From contig NZ_CP117416.1 of the NCBI RefSeq assembly GCF_028606985.1, positions 313,501 through 377,500 of the forward strand: a stretch of 64,000 nucleotides of DNA, read 5' to 3'. This document shows, piece by piece, positions 25,423 to 34,135 of the stretch (the stretch's first letter is position 1; each line of letters starts with the position of its first letter). A model generated the notes under the pieces. It saw only the letters and a list, made by a program, of their open reading frames with translations. It searched no databases and had not been told where the DNA came from. The stretch is from Paenibacillus kyungheensis (lineage in GTDB: Bacteria; Bacillota; Bacilli; Paenibacillales; Paenibacillaceae). The translations under genes were made by a program, and so were the position numbers.

Positions 25423-25450
25423 TTCGGATGAAGAGTTTATCAACAATATT

Positions 25451-25509
25451 AAAAAGCATTAGTTTACTGATGGATGATTGTGATCCACAGATAGACTGAT
25501 GCTTTTTTT
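25451..25509 (+). terminator. Rho-independent terminator
   Basis: AAAAAGCATTAGT pairs with ACTGATGCTTTTT around a longer loop; a T-run follows. Confidence 0.75.
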
Positions 25510-25594
25510 AATTTAATATCATTTGAGATTAACTGAATATAACAGTCATTTACATAAACAATAGAAAATGATAACTATAATCCAAATATTTGGT

Positions 25595-25633
25595 GTATAC
25601 CTCTTTGCATAAATGATATAACATAGTATACTA
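25595..25633 (+). promoter_or_regulatory. Candidate operator sites upstream of the mannoside regulator
   Basis: Two GTATAC cores (25595-25600 and 25626-25631) lie within 75 bases of the regulator start; the second is in the perfect palindrome TAGTATACTA. A third copy lies before the mannosidase gene (26914-26929). They are candidates for autoregulation. Confidence 0.4.
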
Positions 25634-25668
25634 AATGATAATAGTAAATCTAAATTGAAGGTGATTGT

Positions 25669-26850
25669 ATGGCAGATAGTTCAATATCGCTTAAACCGAG
25701 ATACGAGCAAATGTATTTAACGTTACGTAATCGTTTTCATTCAGGCGAATATACAATAGGGGATAAGATTCCATCGGAGAAAGAATTGATGGAACAATTT
25801 GAAGTGAGCCGGATCACTTCGAAGAAAGCGTTAGATATGTTAGTGCAAGATGGATATATTGTACGGCAACCCGGTAGAGGTTCTTTTGTTATCTATAATG
25901 GAGATCAACTCGAAATGATAGAAACAGAAGATGGAGACAAATATGATGCTCCAAGCAGACCACGTACCGATCGTAATCAGATTGTACTTGGGCTCATTAT
26001 GGAAGATTTTAGCGATAGTTATGGTAAAGAAATGCTGGTCGAAATGGAAAGAACTGCGCAAAAAATGGGTGTATATTTGATGTTACGGCTTTCTTTTTCA
26101 CAGACCGATATCGAAGAAAACGCGATACGAATGTTGAGAGATTATGGAGTTGATGGGCTGATTATTTATCCGACACGCGGGCAAATATTTAATTCAGAGA
26201 TCTTAAAATTGGTAATAGATCGCTTTCCGCATGTACTGGTCGATCGCTATGTCAAAGGGATTGATTCGACGTCGATTAGCACGGATAATGTAGCCGCAGC
26301 AAGCCTGGGTACACATTACTTGTTGGATCAAGGACATCGTCATATCGCGTTATTAACGTCCAAAGTAACCGATAATGTAGCGATTGAAGAACGAATCGAA
26401 GGATTCGTACAAGCCCATGCGGAACGTGGTGTGGTACTGGATCGCTCGTCGTGGTTAACCGATATGTACTGGAATAGTAATCAAGAAGAAGATGAGCAAG
26501 TGCTTGTTCAACATAATGTAGATATGATCCAGCAGATGATCGAAGCACATCCGCAGATCACAGCATTATTTGCGATGCAGTATGAACTAGCATTATTCGC
26601 CAAAGAAGCGATCGAACATATGGGACTGCATATCCCGCAGGACATTTCGATTATTTGTTTTGATAGTCCGCAGGCAAGTGCAGCATTATATCCATTTACA
26701 CATATGCAACAAGATCAACAATCATTAGGCAGATTAGCGATAGAAAATGTACTTGCGCTGATCGAAGGTGCATCATTGCCTAGCAAAATTTCGTTACAAG
26801 CGAACTTGATTCATGGACATTCTGTTGCAGAAGCGTCTGTTCATTCATAA
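25669..26850 (+). CDS. GntR/LacI-type chimeric transcriptional regulator (AraR-like layout)
   Basis: 393 aa, ATG behind AAGGTGAT. Residues ~12-80 are a GntR winged helix ('YEQMYLTLRNRFHSGEY', 'EKELMEQFEVSRITSKKAL', 'IVRQPGRGSFV'); residues ~105-390 are a sugar-binding periplasmic-type domain of the LacI class ('LGLIMEDFSDSYGKEMLVEM', 'IALLTSKV', 'ISIICFDSPQ'). This is the AraR arrangement: a sugar-responsive repressor. Its gene stands just upstream of the mannosidase and CUT1 transporter genes, so a mannose-containing ligand is likely by inference. Confidence 0.92.
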   Translation: MADSSISLKPRYEQMYLTLRNRFHSGEYTIGDKIPSEKELMEQFEVSRITSKKALDMLVQDGYIVRQPGRGSFVIYNGDQLEMIETEDGDKYDAPSRPRTDRNQIVLGLIMEDFSDSYGKEMLVEMERTAQKMGVYLMLRLSFSQTDIEENAIRMLRDYGVDGLIIYPTRGQIFNSEILKLVIDRFPHVLVDRYVKGIDSTSISTDNVAAASLGTHYLLDQGHRHIALLTSKVTDNVAIEERIEGFVQAHAERGVVLDRSSWLTDMYWNSNQEEDEQVLVQHNVDMIQQMIEAHPQITALFAMQYELALFAKEAIEHMGLHIPQDISIICFDSPQASAALYPFTHMQQDQQSLGRLAIENVLALIEGASLPSKISLQANLIHGHSVAEASVHS

Positions 26851-26862
26851 GTAATCTTATTC

Positions 26863-26901
26863 AAAGATGTATCTTGCTTGTTAAGAAGATACATCTTTTT
26901 T
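26863..26901 (+). terminator. Rho-independent terminator
   Basis: AAAGATGTATCTT pairs with AAGATACATCTTT, followed by T residues; it separates the regulator gene from the mannosidase operon. Confidence 0.88.
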
Positions 26902-26913
26902 GCATAGATATAC

Positions 26914-26929
26914 ATTAGGTATACTTAAT
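26914..26929 (+). promoter_or_regulatory. Candidate operator of the mannoside operon
   Basis: ATTAGGTATACTTAAT is palindromic at 14 of 16 positions, 30 bases upstream of the -35 box. It shares the GTATAC core with two sites before the regulator gene. Confidence 0.45.
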
Positions 26930-26958
26930 ATTTTTCTTTAATAACATAATATAATGTA

Positions 26959-27013
26959 TTGACATGTTAATAAGGTGTGATTTATTATATAGCTATAAAT
27001 GTAAGCGCTTAAT
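26959..27013 (+). promoter_or_regulatory. Promoter and cre-like site of the mannoside operon
   Basis: A consensus TTGACA (26959-26964) is 18 bases from TATTAT (26983-26988). TGTAAGCGCTTAAT at 27000-27013 matches 12 of 14 positions of the catabolite-response element consensus and lies in the initially transcribed region, where CcpA binding would block transcription. CcpA control is inference. Confidence 0.6.
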
Positions 27014-27028
27014 AAGAGGGGGATTGCA

Positions 27029-28345
27029 ATGAATGATATCGGAAATGGTGTGTTACCATTCTCTGTTCAACAATTGATAGCAGATGTACAAGCCCATCTT
27101 ACAGAACGTCCCAAGCTCGCACGTATGTTCAATAACTGTATCAGTAATACACTAACAACTACGCTCAAGCCTTTAGAAGATGGAACTGTATTTGTGATCA
27201 CTGGAGATATTCCTGCAATGTGGTTACGGGATTCAGCCGCGCAAGTTAGACCTTATCTTATCCTTGCTAATGAAGATGGAGAGTTAAGTGATCTAGTAGC
27301 CAATGTAGTCAGACGACAAATACATTATATTCAGCTTGATCCTTACGCGAATGCTTTTAATGAAGCAGAGAATGGCAATGGACATCAGGACGATAAGACA
27401 GATATGAGCAAATGGATCTGGGAACGCAAATATGAGATCGATTCGCTATGTTATCCGATTCAGTTAGCTTATCTCTTATGGCGGACTACAGGAAGAATTG
27501 ATCATTTGGATGAACATTTCCGCAAAGCCTGTCATATTATTATGACATTATGGCGTACCGAACAGAAGCATAATGAACATTCACCGTATACGTTTGAACG
27601 AATCGATTGTCCGGTATCCGATACGCTCCCTTATGAAGGCAAAGGAACTCCGGTTGGCTTTACAGGGATGACATGGTCAGGATTTCGACCGAGTGATGAT
27701 GCTTGTGAGTACGGATATTTGATTCCTTCGAATATGTTTGCTGTAGTGGTATTAGGTTATATGGAGCAGATCGCAAGCGAAGTGTATCAAGATGAAGAAT
27801 GGATTTCTCAAGCTTCTCTATTAAAAGCACAAATTCAAGCAGGTATTGAGGAATATGGTATTGTAGATCATCCTGAATTTGGACGGATATATGCTTACGA
27901 GACCGATGGATTAGGCAATTATAATCTGATGGATGATGCTAATGTACCCAGTCTACTTTCGCTTCCTTATCTAGGTTATTGCACGCTAGATGATCCATTG
28001 TATCAAAATACTAGAAAGTTTATACTCAGTCAGCACAATCCTTATTATTATAGCGGTACAGCAGCTCAAGGGATTGGTAGTCCTCACACCCCTCCTCAAT
28101 ATATATGGCATATTTCGTTAGCTATGCAAGCTTTGACATCCCAACATCAATCAGAAATTCTATCTTTGCTACACACTTTGGAAAATACCGATGCAGATAC
28201 TGATTTTCTTCATGAAGGCTTTCATATGGATCGACCGGAAGAATATACACGTGAATGGTTTTCATGGGCTAATTCGTTATTCAGTGAACTGATTTTGACA
28301 TACTGCGGTTATACAGTTCCCAGCGGTAAAATTCAATCGTCATAA
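27029..28345 (+). CDS. GH125 exo-alpha-1,6-mannosidase-type glycoside hydrolase
   Basis: 438 aa, ATG behind GAGGGGG; no signal peptide, so it works in the cytoplasm on imported oligosaccharides. It matches the GH125 (formerly DUF1237, metal-independent alpha-mannosidase) family along its whole length: 'DIPAMWLRDSAAQVRPYL', 'YEIDSLCYPIQLAY', 'FRPSDDACEYGYLIPSNMF', 'GSPHTPPQYIWHISLAMQ' and 'REWFSWANSLFSELI'. Known members are inverting enzymes with an Asp acid and Glu base; the Asp pair in 'PSDDAC' and the Glu in 'REWFSW' are the likely residues. It is the first gene of the operon with the CUT1 transporter. Confidence 0.93.
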   Translation: MNDIGNGVLPFSVQQLIADVQAHLTERPKLARMFNNCISNTLTTTLKPLEDGTVFVITGDIPAMWLRDSAAQVRPYLILANEDGELSDLVANVVRRQIHYIQLDPYANAFNEAENGNGHQDDKTDMSKWIWERKYEIDSLCYPIQLAYLLWRTTGRIDHLDEHFRKACHIIMTLWRTEQKHNEHSPYTFERIDCPVSDTLPYEGKGTPVGFTGMTWSGFRPSDDACEYGYLIPSNMFAVVVLGYMEQIASEVYQDEEWISQASLLKAQIQAGIEEYGIVDHPEFGRIYAYETDGLGNYNLMDDANVPSLLSLPYLGYCTLDDPLYQNTRKFILSQHNPYYYSGTAAQGIGSPHTPPQYIWHISLAMQALTSQHQSEILSLLHTLENTDADTDFLHEGFHMDRPEEYTREWFSWANSLFSELILTYCGYTVPSGKIQSS

Positions 28346-28442
28346 GCTTGTGCAGTAATAGCTATTACGTCATACCCGGTAAATAACACCTTAGATGTCA
28401 CATGATGTTGTACCCAGAATTAACGATAAGGGAGCGATAACG

Positions 28443-29804
28443 ATGGCAAAAGGCAAACGTAAATGGATAGCAGGGTTATTGGTTAGTTTGACTGTATTAA
28501 CAGCAGCATGTTCGAATAACAGCGCAGGAACGAGTGCTTCTGGAGGAGATTCATCGAACAAAGTGGTCAAAGTAGCTTATGGAAAATGGAATGAAACAGA
28601 TAACTGGGGAAAATGGTTAACCAGTGTCAAAACAGAATTTGAGAAAGCGCATCCAGGGGTCACCGTTGAATTGCAACCGATTCAAGGAGCACAATATGCG
28701 ACCAAAATTCCATTATTGATGTCTGATCCAAGTACAGCTCCTGAAGTACTGGCTGAAGATTCTTTTATGATCAATGCAGATAGTGAAGCAGGATATTTGG
28801 AACCGCTTAAAGTAGATAGCTGGTCAGATTGGAGTAATTTTAACGAAGCCATCAAAGCCGCGGCAAAAGGAAAAGATGACAAAACGTATGGCATCCCTTT
28901 CTCTACAGATGTACGTGGATTGTATTACAACAAAGAGCTATTTAAAAAAGCAGGCTTACCGGTTCCATGGCAACCTAAAAACTGGCAAGATATTTTAACC
29001 GCTTCCCAGACGATTCATGAGAAATTACCAGATATTATTCCATTCTGGATGAACTCCGGTAAAGCAGGTCAAGAAGCGACAACGATGCAGACGTTTGAAA
29101 TGTTATTATACGGCACAGAAAATCCGCTATATGAAAATGGCAAATGGATTACACAAAGTCCGGGAATCTTGAGCTCGCTTAACTTTATCAACAATATTTA
29201 TTCTAATGGCTTCGGGCCACCATTATCTCAAGTGCTGACTGCACAAGCAGGTCAAGTGTTAGAAACAGACTTGATGCCGAATCAAAAAGTTGCGATTGCA
29301 CTTAATGGTAACTGGTTGACAGGGACATGGGCATCTTCAGGTAGCAAACCATGGCCAGAAGCGTTAGACGTCTATGATTTTGTCAAAATGCCAACAGAAA
29401 ATGGACAAGCACCTGGATTCACTTCTATGTCTGGTGGCTGGACACTTGCTGTAGGTGCTAAATCTGTAGAAAAAGAATTAGGTTGGGAATTTATTCAACT
29501 GGCTGTCAATGAAAAACACAATAAAGAATTTGCGATGTTAGATGGGGCATTAACACCTCGCCTTGACGTAGCGAAAGACAAAGAATACAGCGAACAACCG
29601 GGTACATTGTATGCCAAAGCGGCTGATTTTATCACTTACACTCATGTTCGTCCAAGCACAGCCGATTATCCTGTTGTCTCTACTGCTATTCAAGAAATGG
29701 TTGAAAAAGTAGTCACTAAAGGGGCGAGCCCTCAAGACGCAATGACCCAATATGCGCAAAGTGTACAGCGTAGCGTGGGTGCAGACAAAACAGAGACCAA
29801 GTAA
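28443..29804 (+). CDS. CUT1 carbohydrate ABC transporter, substrate-binding lipoprotein
   Basis: 453 aa from ATG at 28443 behind AGGGAGCGA. Type II signal peptide with lipobox 'LTAAC', then a Ser/Gly linker and an SBP_bac_1 domain ('EKAHPGVTVELQPIQGAQY', 'YGIPFSTDVRGLYYNKELFKKAGL', 'MSGGWTLAVGAKS'). It would bind an oligosaccharide at the outer membrane face and deliver it to the two permeases that follow. Given the GH125 gene, a mannoside is the likely ligand (inference). Confidence 0.93.
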   Translation: MAKGKRKWIAGLLVSLTVLTAACSNNSAGTSASGGDSSNKVVKVAYGKWNETDNWGKWLTSVKTEFEKAHPGVTVELQPIQGAQYATKIPLLMSDPSTAPEVLAEDSFMINADSEAGYLEPLKVDSWSDWSNFNEAIKAAAKGKDDKTYGIPFSTDVRGLYYNKELFKKAGLPVPWQPKNWQDILTASQTIHEKLPDIIPFWMNSGKAGQEATTMQTFEMLLYGTENPLYENGKWITQSPGILSSLNFINNIYSNGFGPPLSQVLTAQAGQVLETDLMPNQKVAIALNGNWLTGTWASSGSKPWPEALDVYDFVKMPTENGQAPGFTSMSGGWTLAVGAKSVEKELGWEFIQLAVNEKHNKEFAMLDGALTPRLDVAKDKEYSEQPGTLYAKAADFITYTHVRPSTADYPVVSTAIQEMVEKVVTKGASPQDAMTQYAQSVQRSVGADKTETK

Positions 29805-29832
29805 AGGAAGAGCATCGTTCAATCTATGATTG

Positions 29833-29883
29833 GCAGATAAGGTTGAGTAGAGGCGGGATCTAGCGTCGATCAGCCTTATCTGC
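29833..29883 (+). promoter_or_regulatory. Intercistronic stem-loop
   Basis: The arms 29833-29846 and 29870-29883 pair over 14 bases with one G-U. No T-run follows. Such hairpins between the binding-protein and permease genes commonly protect the upstream mRNA, giving more binding protein than permease. Confidence 0.65.
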
Positions 29884-29916
29884 TCGTCAGGATTGTCCGG
29901 TAAAGGAGGGTTCCAG

Positions 29917-30825
29917 ATGGAAGTGTCACATCCGCGTGTGTCCAAACCCAAACGCCATGGAAGTGGTGAGCAATGGCGGGCAGCTTTATTTTTATCCCCT
30001 AGCTGGTTGCTATTGTTACTGTTCTTTTTTGTTCCAACGATTTTGACATTTTATTTTGCTTTTACCAATATGGCACTTACTGGTGCAACAGCAGCCAAAA
30101 CAGAATTTATCGGGTTTGAGAACTTTAAATACATGTTTCAGGATGCTAACTTTCGTACGTCCGTATGGAATACATTAATTTTCTTGATCTTCTCAGCAGT
30201 GATCGGGCAACAAGTGATGGGCTTTATTATCGCTGTAATGATGAACGGTCGCAAACAATGGTTCCGCAGTGTCATTGGTTCGATCGTGATTGCAGGTTGG
30301 GTAGCTCCAGAAGTGGTATGTGCGTTTGTATGGTTTGCCTTTTTAAACGATACAGGAACCGTCAATACTGTTATTGAATCGCTTGGCATGAAGCCGATAG
30401 CCTGGTTGTATACTTTTCCAATGGTATCTGTCATTATCGCTAATATCTGGCATGGTACAGCCTTTTCGATGATGGTATTTCAGGCGGCATTAGGAGATGT
30501 GCCAAAAGAAGTTGAAGAATCAGCGATGATTGATGGTGCTTCAGCATGGCAACGGATGATTCGAATTACGTTACCGATGATTATGGGCTCAGTCACTACA
30601 AATATGGTATTGGTGACATTGCAGACGCTCGGTTCATTTACATTAATCTATGCGTTAACCGGTGGTGGGCCTGGGATGGCGACCGAGACATTGCCTATCT
30701 ATATGTATCATCAAGCTTTTGTAAATTATCAATTAGGTTATGGTACAGCGATCTCACTAATGTTGTTAGTGATCGGTATTGTTGCCAGTCTGTTGTATAT
30801 GCGCATGTTGAAAGTGAAGTTATAA
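29917..30825 (+). CDS. CUT1 sugar ABC transporter permease 1 (MsmF/UgpA-like)
   Basis: 302 aa from ATG at 29917 behind AAAGGAGGG. About six transmembrane helices, the first at 'FLSPSWLLLLLFFFVPTI'; the EAA loop that docks the ATPase is 'EVEESAMIDGASAWQRMIRI' near residue 205. COG1175-type. It forms a heterodimer with the next gene product. No ATPase gene is in the operon; such systems normally share an MsmX/MsmK-type ATPase encoded elsewhere. Confidence 0.93.
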   Translation: MEVSHPRVSKPKRHGSGEQWRAALFLSPSWLLLLLFFFVPTILTFYFAFTNMALTGATAAKTEFIGFENFKYMFQDANFRTSVWNTLIFLIFSAVIGQQVMGFIIAVMMNGRKQWFRSVIGSIVIAGWVAPEVVCAFVWFAFLNDTGTVNTVIESLGMKPIAWLYTFPMVSVIIANIWHGTAFSMMVFQAALGDVPKEVEESAMIDGASAWQRMIRITLPMIMGSVTTNMVLVTLQTLGSFTLIYALTGGGPGMATETLPIYMYHQAFVNYQLGYGTAISLMLLVIGIVASLLYMRMLKVKL

Positions 30826-30838
30826 AGGAGGAGAGACC

Positions 30839-31696
30839 ATGAGCAGTCTAAATCTCGGTAAACGGCGTCGCATGAATCGCTTTGTCGTTGCACGTACGTT
30901 GCCTTATATTATTCTCTCTCTAATCGGTATGTTATTTTTATTACCTTTATTATGGTTGTTATTTGCATCGCTTGATCAAAATGCGACATTAGCTCTCAAG
31001 CTTCCAAGTGCATTTACATTGGATAATTACGTCTCTACTGTTACCAATACCGATAACCAGAAATCGTTTGGTAATGGATTGATATTGGCTGTCGGTCAGG
31101 CACTGCTTGTAGTGGTCGTAGCAGGGCTTGCTTCTTATCCATTGTCTCGTTATCAACTCAAGTATAAACGTTCATTTATGTATATCATTTTATTTGCTAC
31201 AGGCTTGCCAATTACAGCCGTTATGGTGCCTGTTTACCAATTTTTTATCTATTTTCGTATGCAGGATTCGCTCTTTTTTACAGTACTGTTTTTGACTGCA
31301 TCGGCACTTCCTTATTCGATCTGGATGATGAAGAACTTTATGGATTCGGTTCCGCTTGAATTGGAAGAAGCGGCATGGGTAGATGGTGCTTCGATCTGGA
31401 CAACATTGCGATTGGTTATTGTACCGTTAATGTTACCGGGTATTTTTACTGTAGGCATCTTTGCTTTTGCAGGCAGTTGGGGTAACTTTTTGGTACCGTT
31501 TATTTTGTTACAAAGTCCGGATAAATTACCTGCCGCAGTAACGATTTATCAATATTTTGGGCAAAATGGTCTGGTGCAATACGGTACACTTGCTTCGTTT
31601 TCAATTATTTATACGATTCCAGCAGTGGCATTATATATTATCGGACAGCGTTATATGTCGCAAGGATTTAGCTTTGGCGGTGCGAATAAAGGTTGA
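30839..31696 (+). CDS. CUT1 sugar ABC transporter permease 2 (MsmG/UgpE-like)
   Basis: 285 aa, ATG behind AAAGGAGG, 13 bases after the first permease. About six transmembrane helices; EAA loop 'ELEEAAWVDGASIWTTLRLV' near residue 178, followed by 'VPLMLPG'. COG0395-type. The C-terminus ends 'QRYMSQGFSFGGANKG', typical for MsmG-like proteins. It closes the mannoside operon before a strong terminator. Confidence 0.93.
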   Translation: MSSLNLGKRRRMNRFVVARTLPYIILSLIGMLFLLPLLWLLFASLDQNATLALKLPSAFTLDNYVSTVTNTDNQKSFGNGLILAVGQALLVVVVAGLASYPLSRYQLKYKRSFMYIILFATGLPITAVMVPVYQFFIYFRMQDSLFFTVLFLTASALPYSIWMMKNFMDSVPLELEEAAWVDGASIWTTLRLVIVPLMLPGIFTVGIFAFAGSWGNFLVPFILLQSPDKLPAAVTIYQYFGQNGLVQYGTLASFSIIYTIPAVALYIIGQRYMSQGFSFGGANKG

Positions 31697-31732
31697 TCTC
31701 CAATATGCTCTAATGTATTCAAAGCATGTGTT

Positions 31733-31773
31733 AAAAAGAGTGATGATAGCTTGTAGATCATTGCTCTTTTTTT
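31733..31773 (+). terminator. Rho-independent terminator
   Basis: AAAAAGAGTGATGA pairs with TCATTGCTCTTTTT (one mismatch or wobble), followed by a long T-run. Confidence 0.88.
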
Positions 31774-31914
31774 TGATTTGTTGCTCTATATCGAAAATTG
31801 TTGTCAGTTTACATAAAATTTACTGAAATCACTTGGTACAATAGAAGGAGTATTGTATGATATAGGTTGTGAAATCATCCCAATACTTATGAATGGACAA
31901 GGTGAATAAATATA

Positions 31915-32943
31915 ATGAAACCAATAGATTTGCAATATAAGATGCCTGCGGAATGGGAACAACATGAACGTACATTATTATCTTGGCCGATTATGGATTC
32001 GATGGTCTATCCTGATGATTATGCTACTGTATGTGATGGATATGAAGAATTAGTGAGTGCGATTGCTGAATTTGAGCCAGTTACACTGGTTGTGAATCCA
32101 GATGATGTAGACAATGTCAGCAAACGTTTTGTCGGTCAAGCGGTAGACTTTTTGCCACTTGCACATAATGATGCTTGGTTACGTGACAATGGCCCGACGA
32201 TCGTTGTTAATGACAAAGGTGAACGTGCAGGGATCAACTGGCACTTCAATGCTTGGGGTGGTAAATACGAGCCGTGGGATCTGGATGATGCAGTAGCTCC
32301 AGCGATTCTTAAACACTTGAATATTCGTCAATTCGATGCACCACTTGTACTTGAAGGCGGTTCGATTCATGTAGATGGTGAAGGCACTATGCTGACAACT
32401 GAAGAATGTCTGCTTAATACGAACCGTAACCCTGATCTATCTCGCGCAGAGATTGAACAGCATGTCAAAGACTTTACCAATGTAGAACAAATTATCTGGC
32501 TCAATCGCGGACTAGCTGGTGATGAAACAGATGGGCATGTTGATAATGTCGCTTGTTTTGCAGCTCCTGGTAAAGTGATTATTCAAGTGTGTCATGATCC
32601 TGCCGATGATAATTATGAGATCACGCAAGAAAATCTACGTATCTTAAATGATGCTGTCGATGCCAAAGGACGCAAATTAGAAATTATCGAGATTCAGCAA
32701 CCACCTATGGTAATGCATGGTGAGCAACGTTTGACACTGAGCTATTTGAATTTCTACTTCGTTAATGGTGGTATTATTTTACCGGTATTCGGCGGTACAG
32801 CAGAAGAAGCGGATCAACATGCGATGAATGTATTGCAAGACACTTTCCCTGATCGCAAAATTCGTGCCATCAATGGTATGGCTGTGATTCGCGAAGGTGG
32901 TAATGTCCACTGCACAACGCAACAAATTCCTGCTCAAGCTTAA
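31915..32943 (+). CDS. aguA: Agmatine deiminase
   Basis: 342 aa, ATG downstream of AAGGTGAAT. It hydrolyses agmatine to N-carbamoylputrescine and ammonia, a cytoplasmic step of putrescine synthesis. Guanidino-group-modifying fold with 'DAWLRDNGPTIVVND', 'LEGGSIHVDGEGT', 'WLNRGLAGDETDGHVDNVA' (catalytic His) and the C-terminal catalytic Cys in 'REGGNVHCTTQQIP'. Length is normal. aguB follows after 45 bases, which supports the pathway assignment over the related peptidyl-arginine deiminases. Confidence 0.96.
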   Translation: MKPIDLQYKMPAEWEQHERTLLSWPIMDSMVYPDDYATVCDGYEELVSAIAEFEPVTLVVNPDDVDNVSKRFVGQAVDFLPLAHNDAWLRDNGPTIVVNDKGERAGINWHFNAWGGKYEPWDLDDAVAPAILKHLNIRQFDAPLVLEGGSIHVDGEGTMLTTEECLLNTNRNPDLSRAEIEQHVKDFTNVEQIIWLNRGLAGDETDGHVDNVACFAAPGKVIIQVCHDPADDNYEITQENLRILNDAVDAKGRKLEIIEIQQPPMVMHGEQRLTLSYLNFYFVNGGIILPVFGGTAEEADQHAMNVLQDTFPDRKIRAINGMAVIREGGNVHCTTQQIPAQA

Positions 32944-32988
32944 TATAGACCTACATGACCTTACTATAGAAAGGATGATAACAACATC

Positions 32989-33864
32989 ATGAGAAATGTA
33001 AAAGTAGCGGCTACTCAAATGAGCTGTACGTGGGATATCGATGACAACATCCGCAAAGCAGACAAATTGGTTCGTGAAGCGGCAGCGCAAGGAGCGCAAA
33101 TTATTTTGCTACAAGAATTATTCGAGACTCCATATTTCTGTCAGAAAGAAAAAGCAGAATATTATCAATATGCAACTGAATTGGAGCAAAACAAAGCGAT
33201 CAATCATTTCCGTCTAGTGGCGAAAGAATTAGATGTGGTGTTGCCAATTAGCTTTTACGAAAAGAAAAATTATGCGCGTTATAATTCACTTGCTGTGATC
33301 GATGCAGACGGTGAGATTCTTGGCAAATATCGCAAAAGCCATATTCCAGACGGTCCGGGGTATGAAGAGAAATTTTACTTTAATCCAGGAGATACAGGGT
33401 TCAAAGTATGGGATACCAAATATGCCAAAATCGGCGTCGGAATCTGCTGGGATCAATGGTACCCTGAAGCGGCACGCTGTATGGCACTGATGGGTGCAGA
33501 ATTGTTATTTTACCCGACAGCTATCGGTTCTGAGCCACAAGATACATCGATCGATTCCAAAGATCACTGGCAAGCATGTATGCTCGGTCATGCTGGAGCG
33601 AACTTGATTCCTGTGATCGCTTCAAACCGAATTGGCAAAGAAGAAGACGAAGATTCTTCGATCAACTTCTATGGTTCTTCATTTATTGCAGGCGCTCAAG
33701 GTAACAAAATTCAAGAAGCTGATCGGAACAGTGAAGGGGTATTAGTAGCTGAATTTGATCTGGATCAATTGGAAACGCAACGTCTAGAATGGGGCATTTT
33801 CCGTGATCGTCGTCCTGAATTGTACGGTATCATCGGTACGTATGATGGTGAGAAAAAAGTTTGA
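32989..33864 (+). CDS. aguB: N-carbamoylputrescine amidase
   Basis: 291 aa. Nitrilase-superfamily enzyme that cleaves N-carbamoylputrescine to putrescine, CO2 and ammonia. The catalytic triad is visible: Glu in 'LLQELFETPYFCQ', Lys in 'YRKSHIPDGPGY' and Cys in 'GVGICWDQWYPEAAR'. The substrate-specific 'HIPDGPGYEEKFYF' segment is typical of AguB. The ATG follows AAAGGATGA at a slightly long spacing. It forms an operon with aguA. Confidence 0.96.
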   Translation: MRNVKVAATQMSCTWDIDDNIRKADKLVREAAAQGAQIILLQELFETPYFCQKEKAEYYQYATELEQNKAINHFRLVAKELDVVLPISFYEKKNYARYNSLAVIDADGEILGKYRKSHIPDGPGYEEKFYFNPGDTGFKVWDTKYAKIGVGICWDQWYPEAARCMALMGAELLFYPTAIGSEPQDTSIDSKDHWQACMLGHAGANLIPVIASNRIGKEEDEDSSINFYGSSFIAGAQGNKIQEADRNSEGVLVAEFDLDQLETQRLEWGIFRDRRPELYGIIGTYDGEKKV

Positions 33865-33924
33865 TTCACCTATAGATCTAGTGATATACAGCATAATCCA
33901 AAAGCAACTCAAGCTTTTAACTCA

Positions 33925-33966
33925 AAAACACTTTGTTATCTTTCGAGATAATAAGGTGTTTTTTTT
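33925..33966 (+). terminator. Rho-independent terminator
   Basis: The 16-base arms 33925-33940 and 33946-33961 pair with two wobbles and a 5-base loop, then a T-run. It ends the agu operon. Confidence 0.88.
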
Positions 33967-34135
33967 AGGTTCTATCTTTGCCGAGGTTGCATACGTTTTT
34001 GGAGAGATAGCATACATATCGTTATTCTGTTCAGTCTATGTGCTAAGTCATGTGATATGTATGAATTGTTCTTAATGGTTCAATAACGGTTAATACTACA
34101 TTAAAGTATTAACAGACTACTAAGGAGGATGACAG

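Noticed and set aside
28355-28368. Perfect palindrome GTAATAGCTATTAC between GH125 and the binding protein gene
   Set aside because: Short, AT-rich and single-copy; it could be chance and has no partner site.
31915-32943. Peptidyl-arginine deiminase instead of agmatine deiminase
   Set aside because: Length, no signal peptide and the adjacent aguB fit agmatine deiminase better.
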